Assembly (NCBI GenBank): GCA_021234155.1
Contig: JAJEKV010000668.1
Location: 57,946-121,945 of the forward strand
Source of the DNA: Isoetes taiwanensis
Taxonomy: Eukaryota; Streptophyta; Lycopodiopsida; Isoetales; Isoetaceae
Length of the DNA: 64,000 bases
Direction of reading: 5' to 3'
The stretch's first letter is position 1; every line of letters starts with the position of its first letter. This document shows, piece by piece, positions 23,935 through 34,553 of this stretch. A program made the translations under genes and the position numbers. The notes under the pieces were generated by a model. That model worked only from the letters and a program-made list of their open reading frames with translations. It had not been told where the DNA came from and did no database searches.

Positions 23935-24298
23935 GCAAGTATTATATATAAGTTGGATCGCAGAATATACCGTCAAATACAATTGTACAGGAGTGTGGGG
24001 AAGCCATATAGAGATTAAAGTTTTTTCATTTTTTGATTTGTCAGCCAGCAAGAAGCATAATGATATCTTAACAAGGCCTTATTTAAGATAAGTAACCCTA
24101 GCCGAACACACATTTATTGTATTCTTCCTTCCCAGGACAGTGTAAGAAATTTTAGATCTATCTACTTGGAGTTGACTAACCAAATCAAATGAAGCACTGA
24201 GAAAAAATAGGGATGGGAGGACTAACGTGAAAATATAATGGGTGTTGTACTGCAAATAGCCATTTAGCCTCCACTAAGAAATCTAAGATTTCTTGCAG
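23935..24298 (+). other. GC-AG intron of the EHD gene (intron 13)
   Basis: Exon 13 ends 'TAT ATT GG' and exon 14 opens with 'T TCC TTT AAT', restoring the family sequence 'YIGSFNDKP'. The donor is GG|GCAAGT, the consensus for rare GC-AG introns; the acceptor is TTCTTGCAG. No GT donor nearby restores the frame. Confidence 0.8.
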
Positions 24299-24917
24299 TT
24301 CCTTTAATGATAAACCCGTGAATGAGCAAGCACTAGGGCCCACTGGGAAAGGAGCTCTTTGAGCGGGAACAGAACGATCTCCTAGCAGATTTGAAGGACA
24401 TTCGAGGAAGGCTTGTGATCGTGAAGGTACTGGTTCGTTAATCTCAGATCCTGCAGAGTTAGTGGTACTGATAATTTGTTCCCTTTCCTAGATCAATGAA
24501 TTTGTAAAACGTAACGCAGTGAAAATCCACTCTTATATTGTTGGCCAGTTAAAAAAAGGAAATGCCAACTATGATGGGTAAGGCTAAAGCACAGCAAAAG
24601 CTTGTGGAAAACTTAGAGGACCAGTTTCTGAAGGTTAGAATTCTTTTAGTCCACAGTGATCATATCAATTTCATGTTCAAGCTTTTGTTGGTAACATTAC
24701 AATGGTCCTCTGTTTGCAACGTTCACAATAGGTGCAACATGAATACAATGTACCGAGTGGGGACTTTCCTGACCTTGAAGTTTATAGAGAAAGATTAAGA
24801 GGATACAACTTTGATAAATTTGAAAAGCTAAAATCTAAGATGATTCAAGCAGTTGATGACATGCTTGGGCATGATATTCCAGACCTCCTTCGAAAGTTCC
24901 GTAATCCATATGATTAA

Positions 24918-25899
24918 TTGCTACAAGCATGGCTATAAATGCTTACCTACAAGTGTGATTCGTCTGGCGGCTGTGGAATGATATGATTGCATACAGCCCC
25001 AAGGTTTTTGTATAGATCAAAGATGTGCCGATTGTTCTTGATATGCTCTTGTGCACGACAAGCTGAGAATGATACGCACTGATCATATAATGTTCCAAGA
25101 AAATATACTTGCTGGAACAGGTAATCAGGGATATTTTGAACATGTTTCCACTCCCATCTGCTTATCGGATGCCCCCTGTTATTTGGTTATAAGTTTATTT
25201 TTATTTCTCTTAGTCTGTGGTTGGGGCAAGGTATCCAATATATGGTTAAAGGCCAGTACATCTTAAAGTATTACTAGCTCATTGCTTGTAAGAATTCTAA
25301 GGTTCTCATTGGTCTCTAAAAGTATTTTAGGTGCTGACGCTGGGACGGTTGGTTGCCCTTACGGGTACACATGCAAATGATCTTCACTGAGTTCAAGTAA
25401 TTTAATTCCTTTTACTCTTGCTTACACCCCTATAATGTGGTTCCTATCGACGCTCGGCTATTTAATGTTCCATTTAGGGTTTCTTAAATCGTGTATAGTT
25501 GGTATTTTGAAATAGAAGTTTTGTTGATCGGTCGATGAAGCATTTCTTTTTCTTTCTTAAGCGTAGGTGTTGGTTGGGTCTGTAAAAATATGAGCCACTG
25601 CTATATCAAAGACCTTCCGTCCGTCTAAAAGTTCTCCTCCAAGAAACGCACTTTCAAGAGAGGACCGTCATTTTTAGCCTGGACTTTTGTCTTTATCTTC
25701 AACCTATATTTGGCGATTTGTTTAAGCGGCATTGATGACAACCTTCTGAGCTATCAAATAGAGCCCGAACAGACTATTTCTCACTCCCTTATTCGGCTTT
25801 GTCTGTGTACCCACCTTTCATGCAACCCCGTAGACTTTGTTCCCCTGTCCCAAATTCTTGAATGCTGTGTAAATTCGTCCCTTCCAACTAGCAATGATG
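24918..25899. other. Region 3' of the EHD gene
   Basis: Presumed 3' UTR and intergenic sequence. I see no further coding exon and no unambiguous poly(A) signal that I can assign. Confidence 0.6.
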
Positions 25900-28800
25900 T
25901 GCAAATTCGTCCCTTTCAACTGGCTTTGTCAAAATGTTTGCAGACATTTCTTCAGTGGGTAAGTACTCCATTTCTATGGTATGATCTTCCAGTCTCTCTC
26001 GGGTGGTGTATTCCAATATGCTTAGACCTCTTGTACATGATCAGATTGGCTGTCAGTGCAATGCTGCTGCGGTTATTGTTATATAGTATATCCAAGTTCT
26101 TTAAAAAACAGTCTAATCCACAAAATCTCCCTCACTATTGCTGAAGTAGCCATATATTTGGCATCACAAAATTGGGAGTAAGACTCGTTTGCTTACAACT
26201 TGTCCACATAATTGTTGCATCGTGCATCATTACACTGAACCTGGTAACTGATTGCCTGCTATAAGTATCTCCTGCCTGCTATAAGTATCTCCTGCCCAAT
26301 CTGCATCTACATATCCAATCAAAAGCTACTTGAGGATTATTCTAATATGGCTTGAACAAGAGAATTGTGTTCATGCTTCCCCGCAAATATCGGATGATAT
26401 GCTTGATTGTTCCAATGAAGTGGAGCAAGATTGTCCATGAAGCGACCAACCATGCCTACAGCCATAGCAATATTCGGACAAGTGTTCGGACAAGAGATAT
26501 GCATCAAACTCCTGAATGCGTTTCTGGAAGGAAATGTTGCATAAATTGATGTTCTTCAACAATAGAGGGTGCCATGTTTTTTGGTTAATTTGAGATTTTG
26601 AGAACGGAAAGTGTCCTCCAAGTTACCAGAGGGTATGCCAAGAGCTTTTCAATTGTTGCAGCTTGATGAAGGAGTAGAGTGCCTATTGTGGACCGCTTGT
26701 AATCCTAAACATTGCTTGGTGGCACCCAAATCGGTCATTTTAAAAGCCTTTTGCAAGTGCCGAGATTGGACTTTAAATACGGCGGTCCTTTCAATGTCAT
26801 CTTGTTGGACGTAAGAATTAAGCCACCACCTTTAGACAACCAGGATGACAATCTTGTGAGCATCGGATTGAACGAAGGTAGACATTTCAACTCCTTTAAC
26901 AACTTGGCCCCTCAATTTTAAGGCTGAGATCGTGATCTCAGCCAAGAGTTACAAGAGTGTTACCCACCGTAACACATTATAAATGCATAACACCCTCGCT
27001 CCAGGGTGTTATCCCACAAAATTTTTGTTTGTCAGAGAAATTTGTCAACCCGCTTGTACCACTTGCGAACTTTGTTTTAAGCCATAGAGACAGATCTATG
27101 CAATTGACATACTTGGTGCTCCTTGCCCTCGAATATTTCCAGGGGCTGCGCCATATAGATTTCCTCATCTAAATCTCCATTTAAAAACCGCCTTCACATC
27201 CATAGTTTCTATCTCCCAATCTTTGGTCGCCAATGCCGTAACTACTATGATGGAAGTCGACTTAGTAAATCGAGGGAAAATGTCTCATCATAGTCGATGC
27301 TCGGTTCTTGAGAGTACCCTTTTTGCAACTAACTAAATCAAACCGACCGCTTGTCATCGCCTATTTGTTTTACCTTGTTGCCCGGGGTCAAGGCCGAGGA
27401 GGAAGATCAATCCATGTATAAATTTCCTTCATTGATTTCTGTTTTGTTATCATGGCCTTCTCCCAATCATCTGCTTGGTCACACAAGATTGCTGATCATA
27501 AGTGAGATGTTCGAGAACATACTAGCTTCAGCCGGACAGGCACAGACCTCTTCTAGCCAAGGTTGTTGCCGCCAATCAACTCCATTTGAGCTTCGGGCCG
27601 ATGTCAGGGCCGGGTTCACATGCATCTTCACGACCCTCACCATCACAAAAGGGCTCACCTTTTACGCCCCACCATCGCCCACCATCGCCAATTTGCACTG
27701 GGCAAAACAGCCCCTCCAGCCGTTGCATGTGAACTGCCCTAAGGGAGGGTGCCCACCTTTGGTTCACTCAAGAGAAGATTGGATCGATGATCCGCCTTTC
27801 CTGCGTACGTAACATGCCATGAATGGCTCATTGAATGCATAGATTATGGCCGATGCTGCAAAAATGGACCTGTTTGGAGCCGTTGTTGGAGATATGGCTC
27901 CTTTTTTACCCCTAATGGAGCACCCCATGCCCTGTGCCATCGAAATCCATCGAGGGCACCTCAGAATAGGGCAATGCCTATATCCATTTCAAAGCTCCCG
28001 ATGAGCGATTCAAACGATCCGTCCGCTAGAATTTCTCCTTTAAAAAAAAAAAAAAGATTTTTTCATCAAAGGAATACTAAAAAGGCGGGAAAAGTACGAT
28101 TCAATCTCACTTCTTAGATCGCGTTGCCATTTGGGGTCGATCCATAAGGGAACCTGCGCCAAAGGTGGGCACCTTCCCTTAATCTTTTGTTGTTATTGTT
28201 GTAGGGATTCTAGCCAACAGAATGTTGGCACTCTGCTACAATTGGAGCAGTGCAATGGTAAAGCTATGTTGGGAGGCAAAGATGGATCTGGAGCACTTAG
28301 GCTACGTTCGCATGAGTGTAACCGGACTTTGAAATTCAAAGGTGTCAATCACAGCTTTCAGAAATCCTCGACCATTTCTGAAAACTCGAAGTCAACTTTT
28401 TCAATAACTTTAGGAATAATTTGAAGTCAGGAGGCCTCGTGGGAATGTCGCCTTTATACTGTGAGCTATTCTAAGAATTGGCCCGAACACGTGGTTGTAA
28501 TGGATCTGGTGCATGTGGAAGGTCTTGGTTCGTCCAAGGATCAGTGTGTAGTCAGAGTTTTAAGCTGCAATTCAGATGGCTGATTCTGGATAAGACTAGA
28601 ACAATACGTTTTTTGAACCAATTTGGATTGGTCGAGGCATGTTCATCAAAGGTGGCCATTCTGCTTTTTATGAGCTTCGTGGAGTGGATGTCTAGAAGCA
28701 TGTACCCTTTACGGCTAGTTTGGTTTTTTACACCCCTTCTTTGATTTAATGGCCACTGGCCGCCATAGTGATATATACCAAAAATAAATTTTTTAAAACA

Positions 28801-29620
28801 AATAATTTTTGAGTAGAAGACGTAGGAAAGGCGACTTTGATTCTGGATGTAGATGAAACACTAATCAGCACTTGTGATTTGAGATGCTGCAGCTCCACTA
28901 TCCATCTTTATGATTTTTGTGGTATTTATAAAGCACTCTTAAACCTATGCAGAAAAGTTAGTAGTCATAAAGAGACCTGACCTGGACTGGATTTTTTCCT
29001 TAACGAAATGGCTGCTTGCTATGAGCTTGTAATCTTCAGCTTTTCTCTCCGTGCTACTACTGTTCATGCTATTATGGACAAAATTGACCCCGGGCAAGCA
29101 CCTAATTGGAGGGGGGGGGAGGGGGGGGGGAGGGGAGAATTCTTCACGGGCCTTGGTGTGGGGATACTTCACGGGAGGCCACTTTCTTCAAAGCCCTCTC
29201 CCTTTTACTATTTGAACAATATCCCATAGAACAACTTTTTGATCTGCATACTTAGGTCGAGTTCCAACTGAGATGTGAGATGTGCGGATAAGCTGGACAC
29301 CTAAACAAATGTAAGATGACATTGGATCCAGTTCTTCCGACCACACACGGGTGCTTGCCTCCGATCGACCACAACCGTGGAAGCTCTTATTTTGCAAGTA
29401 GGTCGCATCAATATTGCCTCACCCTAAAAAGCATCCGGATGCATCCGAGAATTTCAAAATACTTTAAGCACATTCTTTGAGAGTCTGAATCTTCCGTTCA
29501 ACCACGCCATTTTGATGATGAGAATATTTGCAGATTTCGTAAATTGGTGCACTTTCCCGTCCATAGGCGCTTGTTCAAATTTGGGAGCCACTCCTTTTCG
29601 TAGGGGGATGCCCCCAAAGG
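25900..29620 (-). mobile_element. Degraded Ty1/copia element
   Basis: Pol remnants lie in copia order when read right to left. Integrase: about 29600-29220, with 'HHQNGVVERK' and 'VGTRPKYADQKVVLW'. Reverse transcriptase: about 27490-26600, with 'LATKDWEIETMDVKAVFK', the family's MDVKTAFLNG region, and a degenerate YVDD box near 26815. RNase H: about 26350-25900, with 'GYVDADWAGD' near 26300 and 'DAKYMATSA' near 26140. Stops and frame changes are frequent, so the element is dead. The 1.7 kb between integrase and RT is longer than usual and contains a host-gene-like fragment (28834-29107). LTRs were not found. Confidence 0.8.
28834..29107 (+). pseudogene. CTD-small-phosphatase-like (HAD/NIF) gene fragment
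   Basis: Plus-strand pieces match the start of the FCP1/SCP-type HAD phosphatase domain, which dephosphorylates Ser/Thr in RNA polymerase II CTD-like substrates. 'TLILDVDETLI' at 28834 carries the catalytic DxDxT signature. 'VVIKRPDLDWIF' at 28961, in another frame, matches the conserved KRPgLdeFL segment. 'CYELVIFSFSL' and 'IMDKIDPG' at 29017-29100 match the YEVVIFTASL...vlDkLDP segment. The order is correct but two frameshifts intervene, and the downstream half of the domain is absent; a G-rich run follows. No promoter or other exons were seen. Confidence 0.7.
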
Positions 29621-29838
29621 CGAAAAAGGGATCAGATAATCCAGTCGAGTATGAAGGGAACACAACAAATATCCCGGTGATGATGTGAATTGAAAATGAA
29701 ATCATGAGCCTTAGATCTGAGGTTGAAGGGATTCTCGAAGCATTGGATGAGCCGGTGGCTCAAAACACCCAACTGAAAAATCACAATGCCGAATTGTCTT
29801 CCAATTTGCAAAAACCATCAATAGACTTTAGGGCATAG
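29608..29838 (+). pseudogene. Possible LTR-retrotransposon gag N-terminus
   Basis: A plus-strand frame beginning at the ATG in GGGGGATGCCCCC gives a short basic start ('MPPKAKKGSDN'), then after a stop an acidic, heptad-like stretch ('SLRSEVEGILEALDEPV', 'NTQLKNHNAEL') ending at 29838. A basic head followed by a coiled coil is common at gag starts of plant gypsy elements, but there is no capsid motif, so the call is weak. Confidence 0.25.
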
Positions 29839-30914
29839 ATTGAAGCAACACGTTCGTTTGCTGGTTGCATTGATTAAAGTTCTTATTAGGATATTGAATT
29901 ATTTTGGTAGAGGTTCGAGTCTCCATATCCCAAAATTCTAAAATCTTAGGTGAACTCGTATAGAGTTGAGTCCTGGTATTTCATATTCCAAAAGCTTAGA
30001 TAAACTTGTATTCCATATTTCAAATCATAGGCGCCCCCAATCATAAATGACCATAATCAAAACAAAAGGCACCGAAAGGCCTCAACATACGATCTGGGCT
30101 ATAGGATAAACAGATCCGACGACCGAAAGGTATTTCAAATATGCCTTTGAAATACATGTAATTCATATGTTTAGCATATTGCAATATTGTTAAGCATGGG
30201 GTTAAAGAGAAAGTAGAAGTATCTTATTTTTGGAAAATGATCATTTACAAAAAGCATTATGAAAAACTGGAATAATGATGAGAAAGAGAAGCATAAATTG
30301 AAAGTGGACTAGGTAGATGATGTAATAAATTATATTAGCATTTGAAAGTTTCAAATAACACCAGACAACATAGATTGTAGAAGGCGTTTAGATGCCCAAG
30401 AATTCGAATGGCCTATTGTGGATGAACTTGTGAATTGATTTAAATTTTATTGTCCATAGAGATGAAAACGCTTATATGACATGTGCCCAGGACGAACATC
30501 AAATCATGCATATGATAAGGCCTAATGCAACTAGGATGTATTACCACCAAGGTTGGGACATGATATATGATTACATTGTAATGTACGCCCACCATAATCT
30601 TAGGATTTGAAAGGTTATAGAAGTGCCTCATTAAAGAAAGAAAATAGATGCACAGCAGACATTGGCTGAACATGATAGATAAAATTTTAAGCATATTCTT
30701 AGATTTGCTAACTTCGAAGATTAAAACAGGGGCTCACCTGGAAAGCCAAACCATCTGCATATTTATATGCTGCATGACAAAATAGTTAAGAGTGATAGAA
30801 ATAGATGTGAAATCTCTCTGCTCAAATTTTAATGGCAAACCTTTCCTTTACATTAATCTTCCTAACTGTCTATTCATGCAAAAGCATTATAACAAGTTTT
30901 AAAAGATAGAAAAA
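29839..30914. other. Anonymous AT-rich sequence
   Basis: No coding or RNA feature could be supported here. Confidence 0.6.
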
Positions 30915-31661
30915 TACTTTTCAGACATGCAAAAGCTCAAACAGAGATCTGATTGTATAGCCAGGTTGAAAATCTTTTGGCACTATAGCCATTAGGGATT
31001 TTTTGAGATCATAAAAGGGCCTTCTAAGAACTGCTCACTAAGCTATATGAACTACCAATCAAAAAACAGAACTGGTAATCCAGTCAGCAAAACAGCTATA
31101 ACTAACTCACTGGATCACATTTTCTAGCATAAGTGTTGATAGAAAAGTCCAAATGAGCTCTTGTTTGGTGCAATAGACAGATCTCATTGAGATGTTTCCA
31201 ACCTTGGATGGTTTGCATATCTTTTAGCCCCGTAGGATAGTAAAAAAAGGTAATAACCATACTTTTTTTAGTTTTGATAATCATAAGTGGTTAAAATATG
31301 TGCAAAGCACCTAAGGTTGGAAAGATCTCAACGAGATCTATCTATTGCACTAAACGAGAGCTCATTTGGACTTTTCTATCAATAGTTATGCTAGAAAATG
31401 TGATCCAGTTGAGTTAGTTATAACAGTTTTGCTGACTGGACCCGTCAGGCTCTGATTTCTGATTGGTAGTTCATTTATCTTCATTTGGCTTAGTTGGCAT
31501 GTTTTGAAGGCCCTTTTTTAATCTCAAAAAAATCCTAATGATGGCGCTATAGTGCTGCCGCAGTACTTTTCAGACATGCAAAATCTCAAACTGAGATCTG
31601 ATTGTATAGCCATGTTGAAAATCTTTTGGCACTATAGTATGGCGCTATGGTGCTGCCGCAG
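30915..31661. repeat. Foldback element flanked by 74-bp direct repeats
   Basis: Two imperfect inverted arms, about 30980-31222 and 31293-31555, surround a roughly 70-base loop. They share AGCAAAAC.G.TATAACTAACTC, TTTTCTAGCATAA and GAAAAGTCCAAATGAGCTC, read in opposite directions. Outside them, 30915-30988 and 31564-31637 are 74-bp direct repeats with three mismatches. GGCGCTATRGTGCTGCCGCAG occurs on both sides of the right-hand direct repeat (ending at 31563 and at about 31661). There is no ORF. Confidence 0.85.
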
Positions 31662-33699
31662 AGAAGGAAAAGGTGAGAGCTGAGAGAGCCATAGTCGAAA
31701 GCAAAAATTATTATTTCATCTTTCTTTCATGGCCGTGATGTTTGATTCACCAAAGATTAGACCAGCTACTTCCATATGACATTGAACATCAACAATTCAG
31801 ATCTTTTGTAGGCTTATAGCAACATTGGCATTAGAGCTCTAATGGTGTAAGATCTCAGTTGCAAAACCTGATTGGCATATATCATAGTTACTACTACATA
31901 CTTTACCCTGACATCAAAGTGCAATCAGAAGTACACTCCAAGGATAGGGTCATGGATTCGCAGCAGTCCCTAGTCTGTACACAGATAATTTCAACTTAAG
32001 GTGGTTTTATCAAATTAAGCAGATTTATGAGCAGTGACAAATATTTACCTTCTTATTCATTAACAAAACGTACATGACTTCCTCGACGATTTTACCAAAG
32101 ATGAGCAAGCCCAGGAACTAAGGCTTTTCCCTTCCGCTCGTGACTGTAATTGTGCACACTATTGGTGCATCCCCGATTGTGGAGACTTGTCTAATCTAGA
32201 ACACTAAGGTTTACTTGCTTCCAAGATAATGCTTGCTTGAATGATGCTGAATGTAGGCTGGTTCTTGCTGAGGTCTCTTTCCCAATTGCTTATAAACTAA
32301 CTGCACAAATCCAAAAAATCTGACAACTCAATGATAAATTTGTTTGTTTTTGCAGAATTCTAGCAATTTGAAATTTCTGATCATTAACATTCAATGGAAT
32401 GCTAACGTCAGACCATCACAAAACCTGCATATAAAATACCTCAGATCAAGATTTCAAATAAGAAATTGTTTTTTTTTTTTTTTCCAATATCCAAATTCAA
32501 ATTTCGTAAACACATAATCAAATCATCATCTATATGTAAAGATTGAAAAAATGGTGTACTCGCTTGACAAAGAGTCATGGTGACAAAAAAAACAGCTTCA
32601 ATTCATTGTGCAAACGATAAACTATGCAAACTTGCAATATATTACAAAATACCATCACAATATTAGAAGGAAGCCCAATAAATATTTTGAGTATGGGATT
32701 CCGCAAAGCAGTACCTCAAAGTATCTTGATGAACTATTTGAAGCTCGAAACAATGGTATATATCAAACCATTCTGGTATTGGACTGTGCTACCTCGTATA
32801 ACACGACTAAAATCAACAAAAAAAGGCATCAAACTCATTCAAGTAGCATGAAAAGCAAGCAAATACCATTTTTGTTCAAGACATTGCATATCTTTCTCAA
32901 AATAAATGGAAGATATATTTGTGAAATAGTTCATCTTTTGCTCGATTATGATGTCCTCATTTGTATCTTGCAATAGAAAATGTATAAAATGCAGCTATTG
33001 TGATTCTTCCCAAGCTTCTTACTGCCAAATAGAAAGAACAATCTGATTAAGTGTATTTATGATATTCCAGGGTGGCTGTGCAAAGGTCTTCTAAATAACT
33101 CAACTAATTCATCTCATTCTCGTAGCCTGCACGCATGAATAAGAGTATTAAGACAAATTAATGCATCTATTTGGAAGGCAACAAACAATTAAAGAAACAC
33201 ATTCTTATGATGATGGATCAGAAGGTTGAATAATACAACAAAGCATAAAAACAAAGAACTATTACTATTGAAGGACCATCAGAGTTTCAAGCACCACCAA
33301 ACAATCTATGGTTACTGCACATGAACATGATCCACATCAATGCGTTGAAGTAAATGTAAGGAAAACACAAATATAAATGCGTGATTATCGTATTGTATCC
33401 TCCTGACCGGAGAAATCAAATGGAGTGCAAAACCCAAACGAAATGTCTTTGGAAATCTTAATTGATGTCAATACCTATGTCTCCTTCAATAGTGCCATCT
33501 CAGTTGGCTCCAGTTAACCTAATCTTCCTCAAAAAACAGAGCTTTGATCCTCACCAGAGATCCAATACAAAACCCTAAACCGTGCTGCATAAAAGTGGCT
33601 CTGATAAAAATCGCTCCTATTCAACTATGTTCAGACCATGGTCGCCTCCTCCATTCAATCTCGGGCAGGTCTTGGTTCTCTGCTACGAAACCACAAAAA
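31662..33699. other. Anonymous AT-rich sequence
   Basis: No supported gene. A T-run at about 32468-32484 could be the poly(A) of a minus-strand retroposon. A plus-strand frame at 32608-32976 (122 codons) has no recognisable motif and is AT-driven. Confidence 0.55.
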
Positions 33700-33879
33700 T
33701 CAAGAAGTTAGTGCATGCCAAAGAATGGACCAAAGAACTAGAGCAACGAAAGCAATGCCAAACCAGGTCTTCCAATTTCTTTGAAATCTCTTCAAATAGA
33801 GACGTTGGGAAGAGGAAGACAGTGCCCAATCCTTAAAGCAAGAGTCAGAATCACGCCGCCAGAGATAGAATAGCGCCAT
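33700..33879 (-). CDS. Small predicted membrane protein, 59 aa
   Basis: A complete frame from ATG (33879-33877) to TGA (33702-33700). It opens 'MALFYLWRRDSDSCF', has a basic middle ('LYLKRFQRNWKTW') and one hydrophobic helix of about 19 residues ('FGIAFVALVLWSILWHAL') near the C-terminus, suggesting a single-pass, tail-anchored-like protein. A TATAAAT box lies 28 bases upstream (33907-33913 as ATTTATA on the plus strand). The spacing puts the expected transcription start almost at the ATG, so the true product could instead be a leader or a non-coding transcript. It lies divergently about 670 bp from the auxilin-like gene. The family is not recognised. Confidence 0.4.
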   Translation of the reverse strand: MALFYLWRRDSDSCFKDWALSSSSQRLYLKRFQRNWKTWFGIAFVALVLWSILWHALTS

Positions 33880-33906
33880 TGGAGACGATGGAGCAAAGGG
33901 GGCTCG

Positions 33907-33913
33907 ATTTATA
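33907..33913 (-). promoter_or_regulatory. TATA box for the minus-strand transcript
   Basis: TATAAAT on the minus strand, embedded in CGCGCAATATAAATCGAGCC, followed after 28 bases by the ATG of the small ORF. It matches the plant TATA consensus; no transcription data are available. Confidence 0.5.
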
Positions 33914-34553
33914 TTGCGCGTGCATTGTCACTTTTAAGTATTTTAAGGGGAAAAAAATAGCCCATGCATTGTTACTTTTACACTAACAATGCAAATGAAA
34001 GTCTAATTTAGATTATGCAATTTGAAGTCCACTTTTGGGAGTGACCTTAAAAAAAGTAAGAGCAGCCCTTGAATTTCCAACCCTGATTACCACCATAGAA
34101 GAGGAATCTGAAATTTGGAGTTCACATTAAACCTTGACAAGCTAACTAGGCTAAAAAAAAAGCTTGCTTATGCTAAAAAAAGAAAATAGAACAGAATCCA
34201 AACCTTTGGTTGGTACCACATGCGCCATAAAAATGGGAATTTAACGGTCCTATGGATCCATGGTGACATGGTGCGCTCTCATTCGCTCCCCATATCTAGG
34301 GCCTAGATCATCCGGCGCTTGCGCCAACGGATTTCGCTCGACCACGTCATTCCCAACTATAGACGTGGATAATCGCCCAAAACATCCAGGCCGTTGGAAA
34401 AACGCGCACAAACAAAAACAGGCTTCCCTCGTATTCCTCGTTTTCCTTCGATGATCAATTAAAACCCAAAACAGATCTTAATCAGAAAAGGATACTTCCT
34501 TTAAAATCCTATCAGTAATTCATTGTTCAATTCCGGGTGTAAAGCGAAGATTT
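33914..34553. promoter_or_regulatory. Divergent intergenic (possible bidirectional promoter) region
   Basis: A 640-bp spacer between the minus-strand small ORF and the auxilin-like gene, holding both upstream regions. It is locally GC-richer at 34260-34420 than its surroundings. I could not assign individual factor sites with confidence. Confidence 0.35.

Larger units (their letters stand above)
17795..24917 (+). pseudogene. EHD: EH-domain-containing dynamin-like ATPase (EHD family), 16 exons, frameshifted
   Basis: Plant EHDs are membrane-remodelling ATPases of endocytosis and recycling, about 545 aa: EF-hand/EH domain, dynamin-type G domain, helical tail. Exons, read from splice sites and homology: 17795-17879, 18682-18762, 18934-19001, 19343-19400, 20863-20916, 21081-21124, 21382-21443, 22482-22592, 22833-22933, 22997-23048, 23334-23462, 23542-23792, 23855-23934, 24299-24426, 24492-24633, 24732-24917. 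Exon 1 gives 'LYKRWFEYADS', exon 2 'DGDGRLTGPDAVKFF', exon 12 the DTPG and NKAD motifs, and exon 16 ends in 'NPYD'. The G1 box GQYSTGKTT is interrupted by a missing base at about 22890. Small indels also disrupt exons 2, 3, 5, 6, 8, 10, 12, 14 and 15, while exons 7, 11, 13 and 16 are intact. Retained introns exclude a processed copy; it is either a decaying gene or a real gene with assembly indels. Confidence 0.93.

Noticed and set aside
29900-29940. GGTTCGAGTCTCC resembling a tRNA T-loop
   Set aside because: The upstream 60 bases cannot form the other tRNA arms.
32608-32976. 122-codon plus-strand ORF
   Set aside because: AT-driven composition, no motif and another overlapping frame of similar quality.
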